The notes: generated by a model not told the origin, from the letters alone. Counted from the first letter of the stretch, positions 1-9,525 are shown. The stretch: DNA of 64,000 nucleotides from Pinibacter soli (GCF_029961145.1 NZ_JASBRG010000007.1:2894189-2958188); one strand, 5' to 3'. Program-made: numbers and translations.

Positions 1-492
1 ATTTTCAAGAAATCTTTTTCTAACGTCGGGATTCTCCATCGCTCCGTTTAAAAGCGTATCTACATACCCCTGGACAGCGAAAATGGGAGTCTTGAATTCA
101 TGGGCCAGGTTTTGCAAAAACTCCTTCCTGTAAGCTTCGTTTTTCTTAAGGATTTCAATCTCATCACTTTTTTGTGCCGCCCATTTCTCCACGTCCTCGC
201 TTACTTCGTCAATGCTTTTGTGGGGAATGATGTATTTGTAGTAAACCTCTTCCTTTTTGCTGGCTTTCGTTTGATAAATAAACTTGTAAATCAGCTTGAT
301 CCTCCGGTAAATGAACTGTTGCAGAAAAAACAGTATGAGAAAATACGCGACCGTATAAAGTATGATAAGGGTAAGCAAAGCCACCCACCAACTGCCAATA
401 AAGATGAAGTTGGCAATAGCCACCAATATTGATATAGACGCCGCGTTGATAGCAGCTATTTGACGGGGGGATAAGTTTTTTGTTGAAAGCAT
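1..492 (-). CDS. Sensor histidine kinase, PhoR-like (3' end beyond window)
   Basis: The minus strand is open from an ATG at 490-492 to the window edge, giving the first 164 residues. Two hydrophobic segments (about residues 12-34 and 37-60) form a short membrane hairpin. A linker of charged residues leads into a HisKA H-box, LAHEFKTPIFAVQGYV, near residue 130; its His is the predicted phosphorylation site. The ATPase domain lies outside the window. The response regulator gene lies 101 bp upstream on the same strand, so the two are probably co-transcribed as a PhoB/PhoR-type pair. A large periplasmic sensor domain is absent, so the signal is probably sensed in the membrane or through a partner. 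Phosphate sensing is inference. Confidence 0.9.
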   Translation of the reverse strand, partial: MLSTKNLSPRQIAAINAASISILVAIANFIFIGSWWVALLTLIILYTVAYFLILFFLQQFIYRRIKLIYKFIYQTKASKKEEVYYKYIIPHKSIDEVSEDVEKWAAQKSDEIEILKKNEAYRKEFLQNLAHEFKTPIFAVQGYVDTLLNGAMENPDVRKRFLEN

Positions 493-504
493 TCTGAATT
501 GAAA

Positions 505-583
505 AAGTAAAAATTCAAAAGTAAAAATTCAAAAAGAAAGTCACACTGCGCCTGGTGGTTTTTGACTTTTAAATTTTTACTTA
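505..583. repeat. Heptad-based inverted repeat between regulator and kinase genes
   Basis: The left arm alternates the 7-mers GTAAAAA and TTCAAAA; the right arm reads TTTTTGA, CTTTTAA, ATTTTTA. The arms are loosely complementary around a GC-richer centre (about 537-558). The same words recur at 26620-26713, 55738-55821, 57236-57270 and 58042-58120. Confidence 0.7.
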
Positions 584-593
584 AAGAGGTAAT

Positions 594-1286
594 TTATTGA
601 AGATCAAACTTGTAACCAACTCCTTTTACAGTGGTAATACAATCCAGACCCAATTTCTGACGCACTTTTCTGATGTGTACGTCGATGGTTCTGTCACCCA
701 CAATAACTTCATTTCCCCAGATCTGGTTCAAGATTTCATTTCTAAGAAAAACTCGTCCTGGTTTTGAAGCGAGTAAGTACAACAATTCAAATTCTTTCTT
801 CGCCAATGTAATTTCCTCTTCGCCCACTTTTACTATAAATCTCACAGGGTCAATAACTATTTTATCTATTGTCAATACACCAGCACCATTTTCATCAATC
901 GGTTTGCTTACTCTTCTGAAAAGCGCATTTACCCTGCTCAGCAGTAATTTCGGGCTTATTGGCTTATTCACATAATCGTCCGCACCTTTCTCGAAACCTT
1001 TTACCTGAGAAGATTCGTCGCTTAGTGCAGTAAGGAAAATGATCAGCGTTTCTTTAAAATTTGGCTGCGACCTCAAAATCTCACACACTTCCACACCTGT
1101 TTTCTTTGGCATCATAATGTCAAGAATAATAAGGTCCGGTTTAACCAGTTTCGCCTTGTTCAAAGCATCATCTCCATCTTTCGCGGTGTACACGTTGTAG
1201 CCTTCTCCTTCCAGATTATATCCAATGATTTCCAATATATCCGGCTCGTCATCAGCTATAAGTACCTTTTTTCCTTTGGATTCCAT
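594..1286 (-). CDS. PhoB/OmpR-family response regulator
   Basis: This 230-residue DNA-binding regulator has a receiver domain (about residues 6-120) and a winged-helix Trans_reg_C domain (about 135-230). The receiver has the acidic pair D12-D13, phospho-acceptor D56 in LDIMMP, T86 in FLTA and K108 in NKP, so it should be phosphorylatable. The output domain contains the typical DRTIDVHIRKVRQKL recognition helix and the VKGVGYKF hairpin. It is the first gene of a pair with the downstream histidine kinase. Architecture matches PhoB, whose family members bind 11-bp direct repeats; the 11-bp repeat array at 23895-23946 is a candidate target. Phosphate control is inference. Confidence 0.92.
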   Translation of the reverse strand: MESKGKKVLIADDEPDILEIIGYNLEGEGYNVYTAKDGDDALNKAKLVKPDLIILDIMMPKKTGVEVCEILRSQPNFKETLIIFLTALSDESSQVKGFEKGADDYVNKPISPKLLLSRVNALFRRVSKPIDENGAGVLTIDKIVIDPVRFIVKVGEEEITLAKKEFELLYLLASKPGRVFLRNEILNQIWGNEVIVGDRTIDVHIRKVRQKLGLDCITTVKGVGYKFDLQ

Positions 1287-1303
1287 TTAACAATTTGTTT
1301 ACG

Positions 1304-1311
1304 CAAAGTTA
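1304..1311 (-). promoter_or_regulatory. Probable -7 element of the response regulator gene
   Basis: The minus strand reads TAACTTTG, matching the Bacteroidota -7 consensus TAnnTTTG, 17 nt upstream of the ATG. No clear TTTG -33 box is present at the expected distance. Confidence 0.45.
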
Positions 1312-1385
1312 ATTTACGTCTTAATGCATAAATTACGAATTCGATTATGAAATTGTTAAGCTACAAGTAAATCGGGCCTGTATTA

Positions 1386-1426
1386 CCTTAATGTTAAGGC
1401 AGGTATATTTATTGATAGTATTTTTG
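1386..1426 (+). promoter_or_regulatory. Probable promoter with a palindromic site upstream of 1450 gene
   Basis: TATTTTTG at 1419-1426 matches TAnnTTTG and lies 23 nt before the start codon. In the -33 region sits CCTTAA-TG-TTAAGG (1386-1399), with perfect 6-bp arms. It could be an operator for a dimeric regulator. Confidence 0.45.
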
Positions 1427-1449
1427 CTAATAATTGGAAGCCGTTAGTT

Positions 1450-3651
1450 ATGAATAAATTAATCGCCCTGGTCCTTAGCTTGGCATTACTACAAAATGCA
1501 GACGCACAAAACTACCCTGTTGATAAACGACGGGTCCTTTTTCATGATGCAGTAGACAAGTATCAGAAAAAAGTATACTCACTTGACGGGAAAGCCGATT
1601 CTACTATAATGATTGCCCGGGATGAAACCGTTAATCTGCAAATAGAATATGCACTGATTGATAAGGTAGATGAACTGCAGAAAACAATAGAACTGGATTC
1701 CACGCTTTCACACAATGCCAAAATCAAATATCTGCGCGGTTTGGAAATCATGCTGAAAGGATACGTTACAAATTATAAGAAGCGAGATTTCCCCGTTACC
1801 ATGGCACCGGCGCTGGTAAATGGATTTGAGCAGGGAATGTTGTTGGATGCCAAGGGGCAAAGTATTGTGCCGGTGGTGAATAATAACATTTACGGCGTTG
1901 GCAAAATATTGATCGATTGCTTTATGGTACTTCCGGAAAATCCGGGAACGCAGGCTTCGAAAACTATTATCATCAGAAAATATCTGGCAAGCCATCCGGC
2001 TGAAATTTTAAATACACTTAAAACAAATACCGATCTTCCTTTCACTGATAGCTTGATCGCCGTAGCTGCACACAATGACCCGATGCGTTTGTACGACTTT
2101 GCATCGGCGCACGACAAGCTGAGCGGACGAATACATTCCAATCAAGACTCACTGGTGCAAACAATTGTACTACTATCCAAAAGCAAAAGCGGGCAGTTGT
2201 ATTTTCCGTTTCTCGATATGCTGGTGAAAAACAAGATCACCATTGAGGAAATTGATAAGCAAAAGGAAAACGATATAAGCTATTATAAGTTGCTCGTAAA
2301 GACGAGGGTCGACTATGTGGGCCGCGTTATAGGACCACAAAAAGATACACCAATGGAAATGGATGCGCTTACAAAAATGATGGTAAGCAAAGCAAAAAAT
2401 GCGTTCATTTCTCAAATCAATGGCTTGCACGACAGCCCTGATCCTGTGAGGTTCAAAGTGCTCGAACCGCTCAATGCACAGGAGCTTTATTATTTGTGTG
2501 TATTGGGTGAAGAAGAAATTTACACATCCAGCTATATCGGCGTATTCAAACGCATTTTTCAAAAAATGAAAGTGCCTCGCGGCGACAGCCTGATCTTAAG
2601 TGTGAATGCTGATTACTTCAGGAAGTTTATTAAAATGGCCGCTGCCTATAACACTTTGAATGATTTTCTAAAATCGATGCCGCAGGAAAATGCAACTTCA
2701 TTGATGCGTGCATTTATGTTTGGCCTGGAAAAATCTGCTACTGCAAAAAACATGGAAGACGCGGTAGACGTAGCGGATTCTTACAGCAGCATTTTTGAAA
2801 AGAATAAGCAGGTGGCACAGCTGATGCTGGATGAAGCAAACTGGAACTTTACGCGTTGCCAGCGAAACAACGATAAAAACGGACAGGTAGTGTATATGCT
2901 GGAAAAGACATTGTTTGAATCTGCAGACACCAGCAAGAATATTGACCTTGCTCAAAAGCTTGGGATTCCACCGATCTACTCTGTCAATTACAATGCGTTG
3001 GTGGATGACAGTGGACGCATCGTTCAGCAGGTTTTCTTTTATGGAGATGAAGATAAGGACGGACAAAACTCTTACGCAAACTTCATGAGCCTGTTTCGTG
3101 GAAAACCGGAGTGGAGCGTCGCAGAAAATCCTAACTGGGTAACGATCAAGTCTACCAAAGGCAAACCGGTTTGGATATTTGCCAACAAACCATTGTATGG
3201 CGAAAATGATCCCGATGCAAAGGCTCAGGCTGCATTGGATCAATATCTTGATTCAAAGGACATTCACCCTACCATTTTCATACACCGTGGTCACAGCTAT
3301 CACGTAAAGTATTCATTGGAGCAAATTCAGCCTTCGGCAAAAATTGTAATTCTCGGCTCTTGTGGTGGGTATAATAATTTACACGAAGTGCTTTCCATTA
3401 GCGAAGATGCACACATCATATCCTCCAAACAAGTAGGAACAAGAACAGTGAATGAACCCATTTTAGAAGAGATCAACAAAGCGATCCGTAATGGCAAAAA
3501 TATCGAATGGATGAGTATGTGGGGCGACCTATCCAAACGTTTTACCGGCGAAGCCAAAAGCAGATTTGAAGACTATATTCCACCGTATAAGAATTTGGGT
3601 GCGCTGTTTATAAAGGCTTATAAGAAGCAAGTGGAAGTGGAGGAAAATTAA
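1450..3651 (+). CDS. Secreted protein of unknown function with a possible caspase-like C-terminal domain
   Basis: The 733-residue product begins with a clear signal peptide ending near residue 20 (LLQNADAQ). I do not recognise the long middle region. Near the C-terminus a hydrophobic strand ends in HRGHS (H612, H615), and a second strand ends in ILGSCGGY (C638). A beta-strand/His-Gly, helix, beta-strand/Cys pattern is the layout of the catalytic dyad in clan CD cysteine peptidases (caspase, CHAT, gingipain folds). The His-Cys spacing of 23-26 residues is shorter than in most of those families, so this is a hypothesis. The gene stands alone, with its own promoter and a terminator at 3721-3757. 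Secretion is well supported; peptidase activity is inference. Confidence 0.6.
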   Translation: MNKLIALVLSLALLQNADAQNYPVDKRRVLFHDAVDKYQKKVYSLDGKADSTIMIARDETVNLQIEYALIDKVDELQKTIELDSTLSHNAKIKYLRGLEIMLKGYVTNYKKRDFPVTMAPALVNGFEQGMLLDAKGQSIVPVVNNNIYGVGKILIDCFMVLPENPGTQASKTIIIRKYLASHPAEILNTLKTNTDLPFTDSLIAVAAHNDPMRLYDFASAHDKLSGRIHSNQDSLVQTIVLLSKSKSGQLYFPFLDMLVKNKITIEEIDKQKENDISYYKLLVKTRVDYVGRVIGPQKDTPMEMDALTKMMVSKAKNAFISQINGLHDSPDPVRFKVLEPLNAQELYYLCVLGEEEIYTSSYIGVFKRIFQKMKVPRGDSLILSVNADYFRKFIKMAAAYNTLNDFLKSMPQENATSLMRAFMFGLEKSATAKNMEDAVDVADSYSSIFEKNKQVAQLMLDEANWNFTRCQRNNDKNGQVVYMLEKTLFESADTSKNIDLAQKLGIPPIYSVNYNALVDDSGRIVQQVFFYGDEDKDGQNSYANFMSLFRGKPEWSVAENPNWVTIKSTKGKPVWIFANKPLYGENDPDAKAQAALDQYLDSKDIHPTIFIHRGHSYHVKYSLEQIQPSAKIVILGSCGGYNNLHEVLSISEDAHIISSKQVGTRTVNEPILEEINKAIRNGKNIEWMSMWGDLSKRFTGEAKSRFEDYIPPYKNLGALFIKAYKKQVEVEEN

Positions 3652-3828
3652 GAATTAAGAATTCACCAGGCCGAACATTCTATTCTACTTGCGATCAGGT
3701 TTTGAATCTGAGTTAAACATAAAAGAGGGCTGCGCTCATAATAGAATGCAGCCCTCTTTCTTTTTGTACGAAAGGTTGATCAATAATAACAAATGGTCAA
3801 CTCTCGAAGAATTCTTAATTCTTAATTA
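3647..3828. repeat. Heptad inverted repeat bridging two convergent genes
   Basis: The left arm (TTAAGAA repeated twice, then TTC) overlaps the stop codon of the plus-strand gene. The right arm (GAATTC followed by TTAATTC units) runs up to the stop codon of the minus-strand dehydrogenase. A terminator hairpin lies between the arms. Confidence 0.7.
3721..3757 (+). terminator. Intrinsic terminator, possibly bidirectional
   Basis: AGAGGGCTGC and GCAGCCCTCT form a 10-bp stem with a 14-nt loop, followed by TTCTTTTT. An A-run on the left lets it serve the convergent minus-strand gene as well. Confidence 0.85.
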
Positions 3829-4872
3829 CTTCAAAGACGCAATATCAATCACAAACCTATACCTCACATCTCCTTTCAACATCCTCTCGTACGCTTCGTT
3901 AACATCTTGTATGTTGATGACTTCTACGTCAGCAGTGATATTTTTTTCCGCGCAGTAGTCAAGCATTTCCTGTGTTTCTTTCAACCCGCCAATCATAGAG
4001 CCAATGATACTTCTACGATTGTTCAGTAACTTAAACGCACCTACTTGCGAAGGTTGTTCAGGCAGGCCGACAACAATCAGTTTACCATTCAAAGCAAGCA
4101 AATCAAGATATTGTTCATAGCTGTGATTTGCGGAGGCTGTATCAAGAATTACATCAAAATAGTTGTGGTATTTTTTCATGCCTTCTGCATCTGTAGTCAG
4201 CGCAAAATTGTGAGCCCCTAATTTTTTCGCATCCGCTTCTTTAGATTTTGAAGTGCTTAGCATAGTTACTTCTGCGCCAAATGAAGCAGCAAATTTAACA
4301 CCCATGTGACCCAAACCACCAAGGCCAACAACACCAACTTTCACTCCTTCTTTTACACCTACATAACGCAAAGGAGAGTAAGTGGTAATGCCGGCACACA
4401 ACAATGGCGCTACACCTTTAAGATCTGCATTTGGGGAAATTTTCAAAGTGTATTTTTCATCTACTACAATTTGTGTTGAGTAACCACCTTGTGCTATTGT
4501 TTTTTTGTCGCGTTCGTAACCGTTGTAAGTACCGGTCATTCCTTCTACGCAATAGTTTTCGAGGTCTTGTTTGCAATGATCGCACACGCGACATGAATCT
4601 ATCAATACGCCAACGCCAGCTATATCACCTACTTTGAACTTTGTTACATTCGATCCTATGTTTACCACTTTGCCCACAATCTCATGTCCTGGCACCATTG
4701 GATAAATAGAACCGCCCCACTCGTTTCTGATCTGGTGAAGATCTGAGTGACAAACACCGCAATAAAGAATTTCTATCTGAACATCATCTGGTCTAACATC
4801 TCTGCGCTCAAAATCATAAGGTGCCAAATGAGTTATGGCACTCTGCGCTGCATATGCTTTTGTTGCTATCAT
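3826..4872 (-). CDS. Zinc-dependent NAD(P) alcohol dehydrogenase (YahK/cinnamyl-alcohol type)
   Basis: The 348-residue medium-chain dehydrogenase probably reduces aldehydes to alcohols with NADPH. Visible features are the catalytic-zinc motif GVCHSDLH, the following GHEIVG segment, a structural-zinc cluster with four Cys (CRVCDHCKQDLENYC), and the Rossmann motif GLGGLGHMGV. I start at the ATG at 4870-4872 (MIATKAYAA). The frame stays open 53 codons further upstream, but that stretch is intergenic repeat, and a good -7 box at 4901-4908 lies inside it. The gene appears monocistronic. Exact substrate is unknown. Confidence 0.93.
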   Translation of the reverse strand: MIATKAYAAQSAITHLAPYDFERRDVRPDDVQIEILYCGVCHSDLHQIRNEWGGSIYPMVPGHEIVGKVVNIGSNVTKFKVGDIAGVGVLIDSCRVCDHCKQDLENYCVEGMTGTYNGYERDKKTIAQGGYSTQIVVDEKYTLKISPNADLKGVAPLLCAGITTYSPLRYVGVKEGVKVGVVGLGGLGHMGVKFAASFGAEVTMLSTSKSKEADAKKLGAHNFALTTDAEGMKKYHNYFDVILDTASANHSYEQYLDLLALNGKLIVVGLPEQPSQVGAFKLLNNRRSIIGSMIGGLKETQEMLDYCAEKNITADVEVINIQDVNEAYERMLKGDVRYRFVIDIASLK

Positions 4873-4900
4873 TGGTTGAATTTTTAAATAAACAGATGAG

Positions 4901-4908
4901 CAAAGATA
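4901..4908 (-). promoter_or_regulatory. Probable -7 element of the alcohol dehydrogenase gene
   Basis: The minus strand reads TATCTTTG (TAnnTTTG), 28 nt upstream of the chosen ATG, with a T-run near the -33 position. Its location supports the shorter start. Confidence 0.55.
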
Positions 4909-4921
4909 GACCTTGGGAGAG

Positions 4922-5072
4922 TTGAAAAAATTGAAAATTGAAAGTTGAAAGTTAAGAGTTGTTGGCGTTGTGCACGGGAAACAAATTTTCAGGGTAGGAA
5001 ACAAAAGAATAGAGGTACTATCGTGGTTCACGGTCTAATAATTTTCAACTTTCAATTTGCAATTTTCAACTC
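4922..5072. repeat. Heptad inverted repeat with TTGAAAG words
   Basis: The left arm is TTGAAAA, TTGAAAG, TTGAAAG, TTAAGAG in exact 7-nt steps. The right arm (5040-5072) is built of CTTTCAA and ATTTTCAA words and reaches the stop codon of the minus-strand gene ending at 5072. The right-arm words recur at 14981-15013. Confidence 0.7.
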
Positions 5073-6148
5073 TACAATACAACCACTTTGTCCGTATACA
5101 GCTTGCCTGTTTGTTCATTCACCACTCTAATATAATAAATGCCAGAAGCAAGAGATGATGATATTTGCAATTGAAAAAGCTCGCCCTTCGCAGACGTTAT
5201 TTTTTGTGATGAAATTATTTGAGATGAATTGCTGATCAGTTGAAGAGAATAAGTTCCTTCATCTTTCATTGTTACGTTTACAAAACTGCCTTTCGGTACC
5301 GGGTTGGGATAAGTTTTGAACGATGCTTTGTCGAAGGTATTGGCAGTAAATCTTTTTACTGAATCGACAACCTGCGTTAAGGTGGTTGAACGAACACTCG
5401 ATACTTCGCCGACAATGTGCGAGACTTTTCCCTGGATTCCATAGCCCGTTACTACCACTTCTTTTAGTTCGACTGCTTTAGGAGTCATTTCGACGACCAT
5501 ATCTTTTTTGTTGGCAGATAAAACTTTTACATTTTTTGTTTCATAACCAATGGAAGAAAAAGACAATTCTACACTGTCTTTACTTATCGGAACTTTCGCG
5601 TTAATGCTGAATGTCCCATCATTTGCCGAAACTTTATACGCTTTACCGTTCAGCGAAATGCTCGCTCCTCCTAATGGCTCATTTGCTTTATTAACTACCG
5701 TTCCTGTTATGTGCAAGTTCTTGTGGGTCGCATGGTGTGCAGGTTCCTCGTCTTCCGCAGGCAGCACCATACCGACAGTTACTACCTCCTGCATATCCTG
5801 CGGCTGTGTTTTTGACTCGCATTTTGTTTGAACCTTTCCTGTTTGCGACACCGCCTTGTTGCTGAACCAAATTCCCAAACCCGCGGTCATGAACCATTTC
5901 CACAGAGATACTTTGATTCTGGCCTCTTGACTATCCAGCGGCCTATCAAGCTGATCACCACGGAAACGGCCACACGTGTTACCTTTGTGTTTGGAAAAAT
6001 ATTCCAGAAGTTGCTTATCGCTTAGCAGACTAAAATCAACGACATGCTTGGCGCAACTTTGGCAGAATCTGCCTTTTTCGGCGGGATCCATTTTGTTCCA
6101 ATCCTCATGGCAGGGATCGGCGATTTGAAGCGTAGTTTTAGTGCTCAT
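5072..6148 (-). CDS. Four-Cys N-domain, membrane segment, regulatory-like domain and T9SS sorting tail
   Basis: The 358-residue product has an unusual domain mix. Residues 1-65 carry C13, C29, C32 and C59 in a small Cys motif (CQSCAKHVVDFS) that could bind a metal. A hydrophobic stretch follows at about 80-96. Residues about 145-235 form a CarboxypepD_reg-like beta domain ending in LKEVVVTGYG, the linker normally seen at the start of SusC-type receptors. The last 80 residues look like a type A T9SS sorting domain (YPNPVPKGSFVNV...SGIYYIRVV). Export of a T9SS tail normally needs a cleaved signal peptide; here only an internal anchor is seen. Function unknown; domain calls are moderately sure. 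Confidence 0.7.
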   Translation of the reverse strand: MSTKTTLQIADPCHEDWNKMDPAEKGRFCQSCAKHVVDFSLLSDKQLLEYFSKHKGNTCGRFRGDQLDRPLDSQEARIKVSLWKWFMTAGLGIWFSNKAVSQTGKVQTKCESKTQPQDMQEVVTVGMVLPAEDEEPAHHATHKNLHITGTVVNKANEPLGGASISLNGKAYKVSANDGTFSINAKVPISKDSVELSFSSIGYETKNVKVLSANKKDMVVEMTPKAVELKEVVVTGYGIQGKVSHIVGEVSSVRSTTLTQVVDSVKRFTANTFDKASFKTYPNPVPKGSFVNVTMKDEGTYSLQLISNSSQIISSQKITSAKGELFQLQISSSLASGIYYIRVVNEQTGKLYTDKVVVL

Positions 6149-6201
6149 ACGGCGTGTTTACAGTAGGATGCACGAAAGGTTGAAATTGCATAAGGCGCAT
6201 A

Positions 6202-6228
6202 AAAAAAGCGGCTACAAGAGCCGCTTTT
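6202..6228 (-). terminator. Terminator downstream of atpA
   Basis: On the minus strand AAAAGCGGCTC and GAGCCGC-type arms (AAAGCGGCT/AGCCGCTTT) pair and are followed by seven T. It sits 22 bp after the atpA stop and marks the end of this atp operon. Confidence 0.85.
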
Positions 6229-6249
6229 AAATATATCGATCTAAATATC

Positions 6250-7827
6250 TTATTTGTACTGAGGAATGATCTGTCTTGCCAGTTCCACCATTTTCTTGAT
6301 TCCATCATCAGGTAAATTACCTTTTTTGAAATCAGTCAATACATCAGGGAATTTTGTTTCCAGTTCTGAAAGAAACTGCTGTTCAAATTCTTTCACTCTT
6401 CTTACAGGAACTTCACGCAACAAACCTTGTGTACCAAGATAGATGATCGCAACTTGTTTCTCTACAGTGTATGGAGAGTACTGAGGTTGTTTAAGGATTT
6501 CCACGTTACGTGCACCTTTGTCCAACACCAGTTTAGTAGCAGCATCAAGGTCACCCCCGAATTTAGAGAAGGCCTCCATTTCACGGTAAAGCGCCTGGTC
6601 AAGTTTTAATGTACCAGAAACTTTTTTCATTGATTTGATCTGAGCGCTACCACCCACACGGCTTACAGAGATACCTACGTTGATCGCCGGACGGATACCT
6701 GCGTTGAACAAGTTACCTTCCAGGAAGATCTGACCGTCTGTAATTGAGATCACGTTTGTAGGGATATATGCAGATACGTCACCAGCTTGAGTTTCGATAA
6801 TTGGCAACGCAGTCAAAGAACCACCACCTTTTACCAAATGTTTGATCGAATCAGGAAGATCATTCATTTTTTTAGCAACGTCATCCTTGTTGATCACTTT
6901 TGCAGCTCTTTCCAGCAAGCGGCTATGCAGATAGAATACGTCACCTGGATAAGCCTCACGTCCTGGAGGACGACGAAGCAACAATGATACTTCACGGTAA
7001 GCAACAGCTTGTTTAGAAAGATCGTCATAAATGATCAATGCAGGACGACCAGTATCACGGAAGAACTCACCAATCGCAGCGCCTGCAAACGGAGCATAGA
7101 ACTGCAATGCAGCTGGCTCAGATGCAGATGCAGATACGATTACGGTATAATCCATCGCACCGTTATCAGCCAATGTTTTCATCACACCGGCGATAGTAGA
7201 TGCTTTCTGACCAATCGCTACATATATACAATAAACAGGTTTACCTGCTTTGAAAAATTCTTTCTGGTTGATGATGGTGTCGATCGCGATAGCTGTTTTA
7301 CCAGTCTGGCGGTCACCAATGATCAACTCACGCTGACCACGACCAATTGGAATCATCGCATCGATCGCTTTAATACCCGTTTGCAAAGGCTCTTTTACCG
7401 GCTCACGGAAAATTACACCTGGTGCTTTACGCTCCAGAGGCATTTCATAACGCTCACCAGTGATCGGACCTTTACCATCGATTGGGTTACCCAAAGTGTT
7501 TACCACACGGCCAAGCAAACCTTCACCTACGTTAATAGATGCGATCAAACCTGTACGGCGCACTTTAGCACCTTCTCTGATTTCTCCTACTTCACCCATC
7601 AATACCACACCCACGTTATCTTCTTCAAGGTTCATGGCGATAGCCTGAACTCCATTATCGAACTCAACCAACTCTCCACTGCGTACATTACCCAATCCAT
7701 ATACACGGGCAATACCGTCACCTACCTGTAAAACGGTACCCATTTCTTCCAGGTCTGCAGCAGCGGTGAAGTTGCTCAACTGCTGCCTCAATATCGCCGA
7801 TATTTCATCGGGTTTAATTTCTGCCAT
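6250..7827 (-). CDS. atpA: F1F0 ATP synthase subunit alpha
   Basis: The 525-residue product is full length for the family. The P-loop GDRQTGKT is at residues 171-178, the alpha-beta barrel is at the N-terminus ([15 protein letters not shown]), and the alpha signature [13 protein letters not shown] is present. It forms the non-catalytic nucleotide-binding part of F1 with beta. It is the last gene of atpB-E-F-H-A and is followed by a terminator; the gamma gene that commonly comes next is absent. Confidence 0.98.
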   Translation of the reverse strand: MAEIKPDEISAILRQQLSNFTAAADLEEMGTVLQVGDGIARVYGLGNVRSGELVEFDNGVQAIAMNLEEDNVGVVLMGEVGEIREGAKVRRTGLIASINVGEGLLGRVVNTLGNPIDGKGPITGERYEMPLERKAPGVIFREPVKEPLQTGIKAIDAMIPIGRGQRELIIGDRQTGKTAIAIDTIINQKEFFKAGKPVYCIYVAIGQKASTIAGVMKTLADNGAMDYTVIVSASASEPAALQFYAPFAGAAIGEFFRDTGRPALIIYDDLSKQAVAYREVSLLLRRPPGREAYPGDVFYLHSRLLERAAKVINKDDVAKKMNDLPDSIKHLVKGGGSLTALPIIETQAGDVSAYIPTNVISITDGQIFLEGNLFNAGIRPAINVGISVSRVGGSAQIKSMKKVSGTLKLDQALYREMEAFSKFGGDLDAATKLVLDKGARNVEILKQPQYSPYTVEKQVAIIYLGTQGLLREVPVRRVKEFEQQFLSELETKFPDVLTDFKKGNLPDDGIKKMVELARQIIPQYK

Positions 7828-7912
7828 ATCGAATGAATGTTTATGTTGTTAACTTAATTTTTAAATGTCAATCGTTAAAGGTCATCTGTGAACTGAAGTT
7901 TCCTCGAACGCG

Positions 7913-8476
7913 TTAAATTAGCTTGTAAACGAAGTCGTTGTTCAGGAACTGCTTCTTTATTTTGTTGAACTGTGATCTGATACTTGTATCAATTTCCATA
8001 TCATCCAACTGCAAAACAAATCCACCGATCACATCAGGGTTAACTATTTCCTGAAGCTCGATGTTTTTGATTGGAGTTTGAGTTTGGATTTTCTCAACCA
8101 GTTCTTTTTTGATCTCATCACTTACAGGAACAGCTGTAGTAAGTTTCAATACCTTGATGCCTTTGTATTCCTTGTATTCTTTAATGAACGCCGAAATAAT
8201 ATCAGAAAGTTCGCTCTCGCGCCCCTTTTTAACCATCAGTTTATTGAAGCCTGTAGTCATCTCGCTCACTTTACCATTGGTAACTGCTTCAAGGATGCTA
8301 TTCTTTTTATCTGCTTTTATAATAGGGCTGTCCAATATTCTTTTAAACTCCGGGCTTGCATTGCAGATGGCCTGCAAAACGAGCATATCATTATACACTA
8401 TATCAACCTGGCCTTTTTCAACCGCCAGATCGAAAAGTGACTTTGCATATCTTGTTGCTAAACGTAGGTTTTGCAT
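7913..8476 (-). CDS. atpH: F1F0 ATP synthase subunit delta
   Basis: The 187-residue stalk protein links F1 to the b subunits. The OSCP/delta pattern is visible: MQNLRLATRYAKSLFDLA at the N-terminus and PDVIGGFVLQLDDMEIDTSIRSQ near the C-terminus. It lies 85 bp upstream of atpA and 47 bp downstream of atpF in the same operon. Confidence 0.96.
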   Translation of the reverse strand: MQNLRLATRYAKSLFDLAVEKGQVDIVYNDMLVLQAICNASPEFKRILDSPIIKADKKNSILEAVTNGKVSEMTTGFNKLMVKKGRESELSDIISAFIKEYKEYKGIKVLKLTTAVPVSDEIKKELVEKIQTQTPIKNIELQEIVNPDVIGGFVLQLDDMEIDTSIRSQFNKIKKQFLNNDFVYKLI

Positions 8477-8523
8477 TTTGCTTTACTGGTTCTTACCAGG
8501 AATGTTTACGCTTGAAATAATAT

Positions 8524-9018
8524 TTAGTTCAGTTTGATGTCGTTTGCAAGTTGCTGGATGTATTGCTCTTGCTCTGGTTTGTTACCCAGCTCTTTGCGCA
8601 ATACTTTTTCTGCAACATCCAAAACCAATACACCAACCTGATTTTTAAGTTCTACCAGCGTAGCCATTTTTTGTTGATTGATCACAGCCTGAGCATCTGC
8701 TACAATTTTAGCTGCTTCTGCTTTTGCCTGTTCTTTCGCTTCGTGAACGATTTTGTCTTTGGCATCGCGAGCTTCTTTCAATAAAGCAGATCTTTCTTCA
8801 CGAGCCTGCGCCATCAAAGCTTCGTTTTCGCTTTTCATTTGCGCCATTTCGTTTTTCACTCTTTCTGCTGTAGCAATAGAATCAGCAATATTCTTTTCTC
8901 TCGCACTCAAAGTTGTAAGGATCGGTTTCCATGCAAATTTTTTCAAAATCAGGAACACGATAAGGAAAGCGACAAGTGTCCAAAAGAAAAAGCCTAAAGC
9001 GGGCATTAGTAATTCCAT
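8524..9018 (-). CDS. atpF: F1F0 ATP synthase subunit b
   Basis: The 164-residue protein has one N-terminal membrane helix (about residues 5-26) followed by a long, charged Ala/Glu/Lys-rich helix typical of the peripheral stalk (TAERVKNEMAQMKSENEA). A single b gene suggests a homodimeric stalk. It sits between atpE and atpH. Confidence 0.96.
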   Translation of the reverse strand: MELLMPALGFFFWTLVAFLIVFLILKKFAWKPILTTLSAREKNIADSIATAERVKNEMAQMKSENEALMAQAREERSALLKEARDAKDKIVHEAKEQAKAEAAKIVADAQAVINQQKMATLVELKNQVGVLVLDVAEKVLRKELGNKPEQEQYIQQLANDIKLN

Positions 9019-9132
9019 ATATAAGCTATTTGATAGTTGTAATTTTTAAACTGACCTTTTTTCTCAAAACTACTTTATAGAAAAACTGCACTCTCGGCCC
9101 TGTGCGTTGAGTGCAGAATTCTTTTACGTGGA

Positions 9133-9524
<392 letters not shown>

Positions 9525-9525
9525 C

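Noticed and set aside
3689-3958. 89-residue plus-strand open frame
   Set aside because: It crosses a strong terminator and lies antisense to the start of the alcohol dehydrogenase gene's 3' part; no family-like pattern.
4873-5031. N-terminal extension of the alcohol dehydrogenase
   Set aside because: The 53 extra codons encode low-complexity repeat-derived residues and contain a -7 promoter box; the family start is MIATKAYAA.
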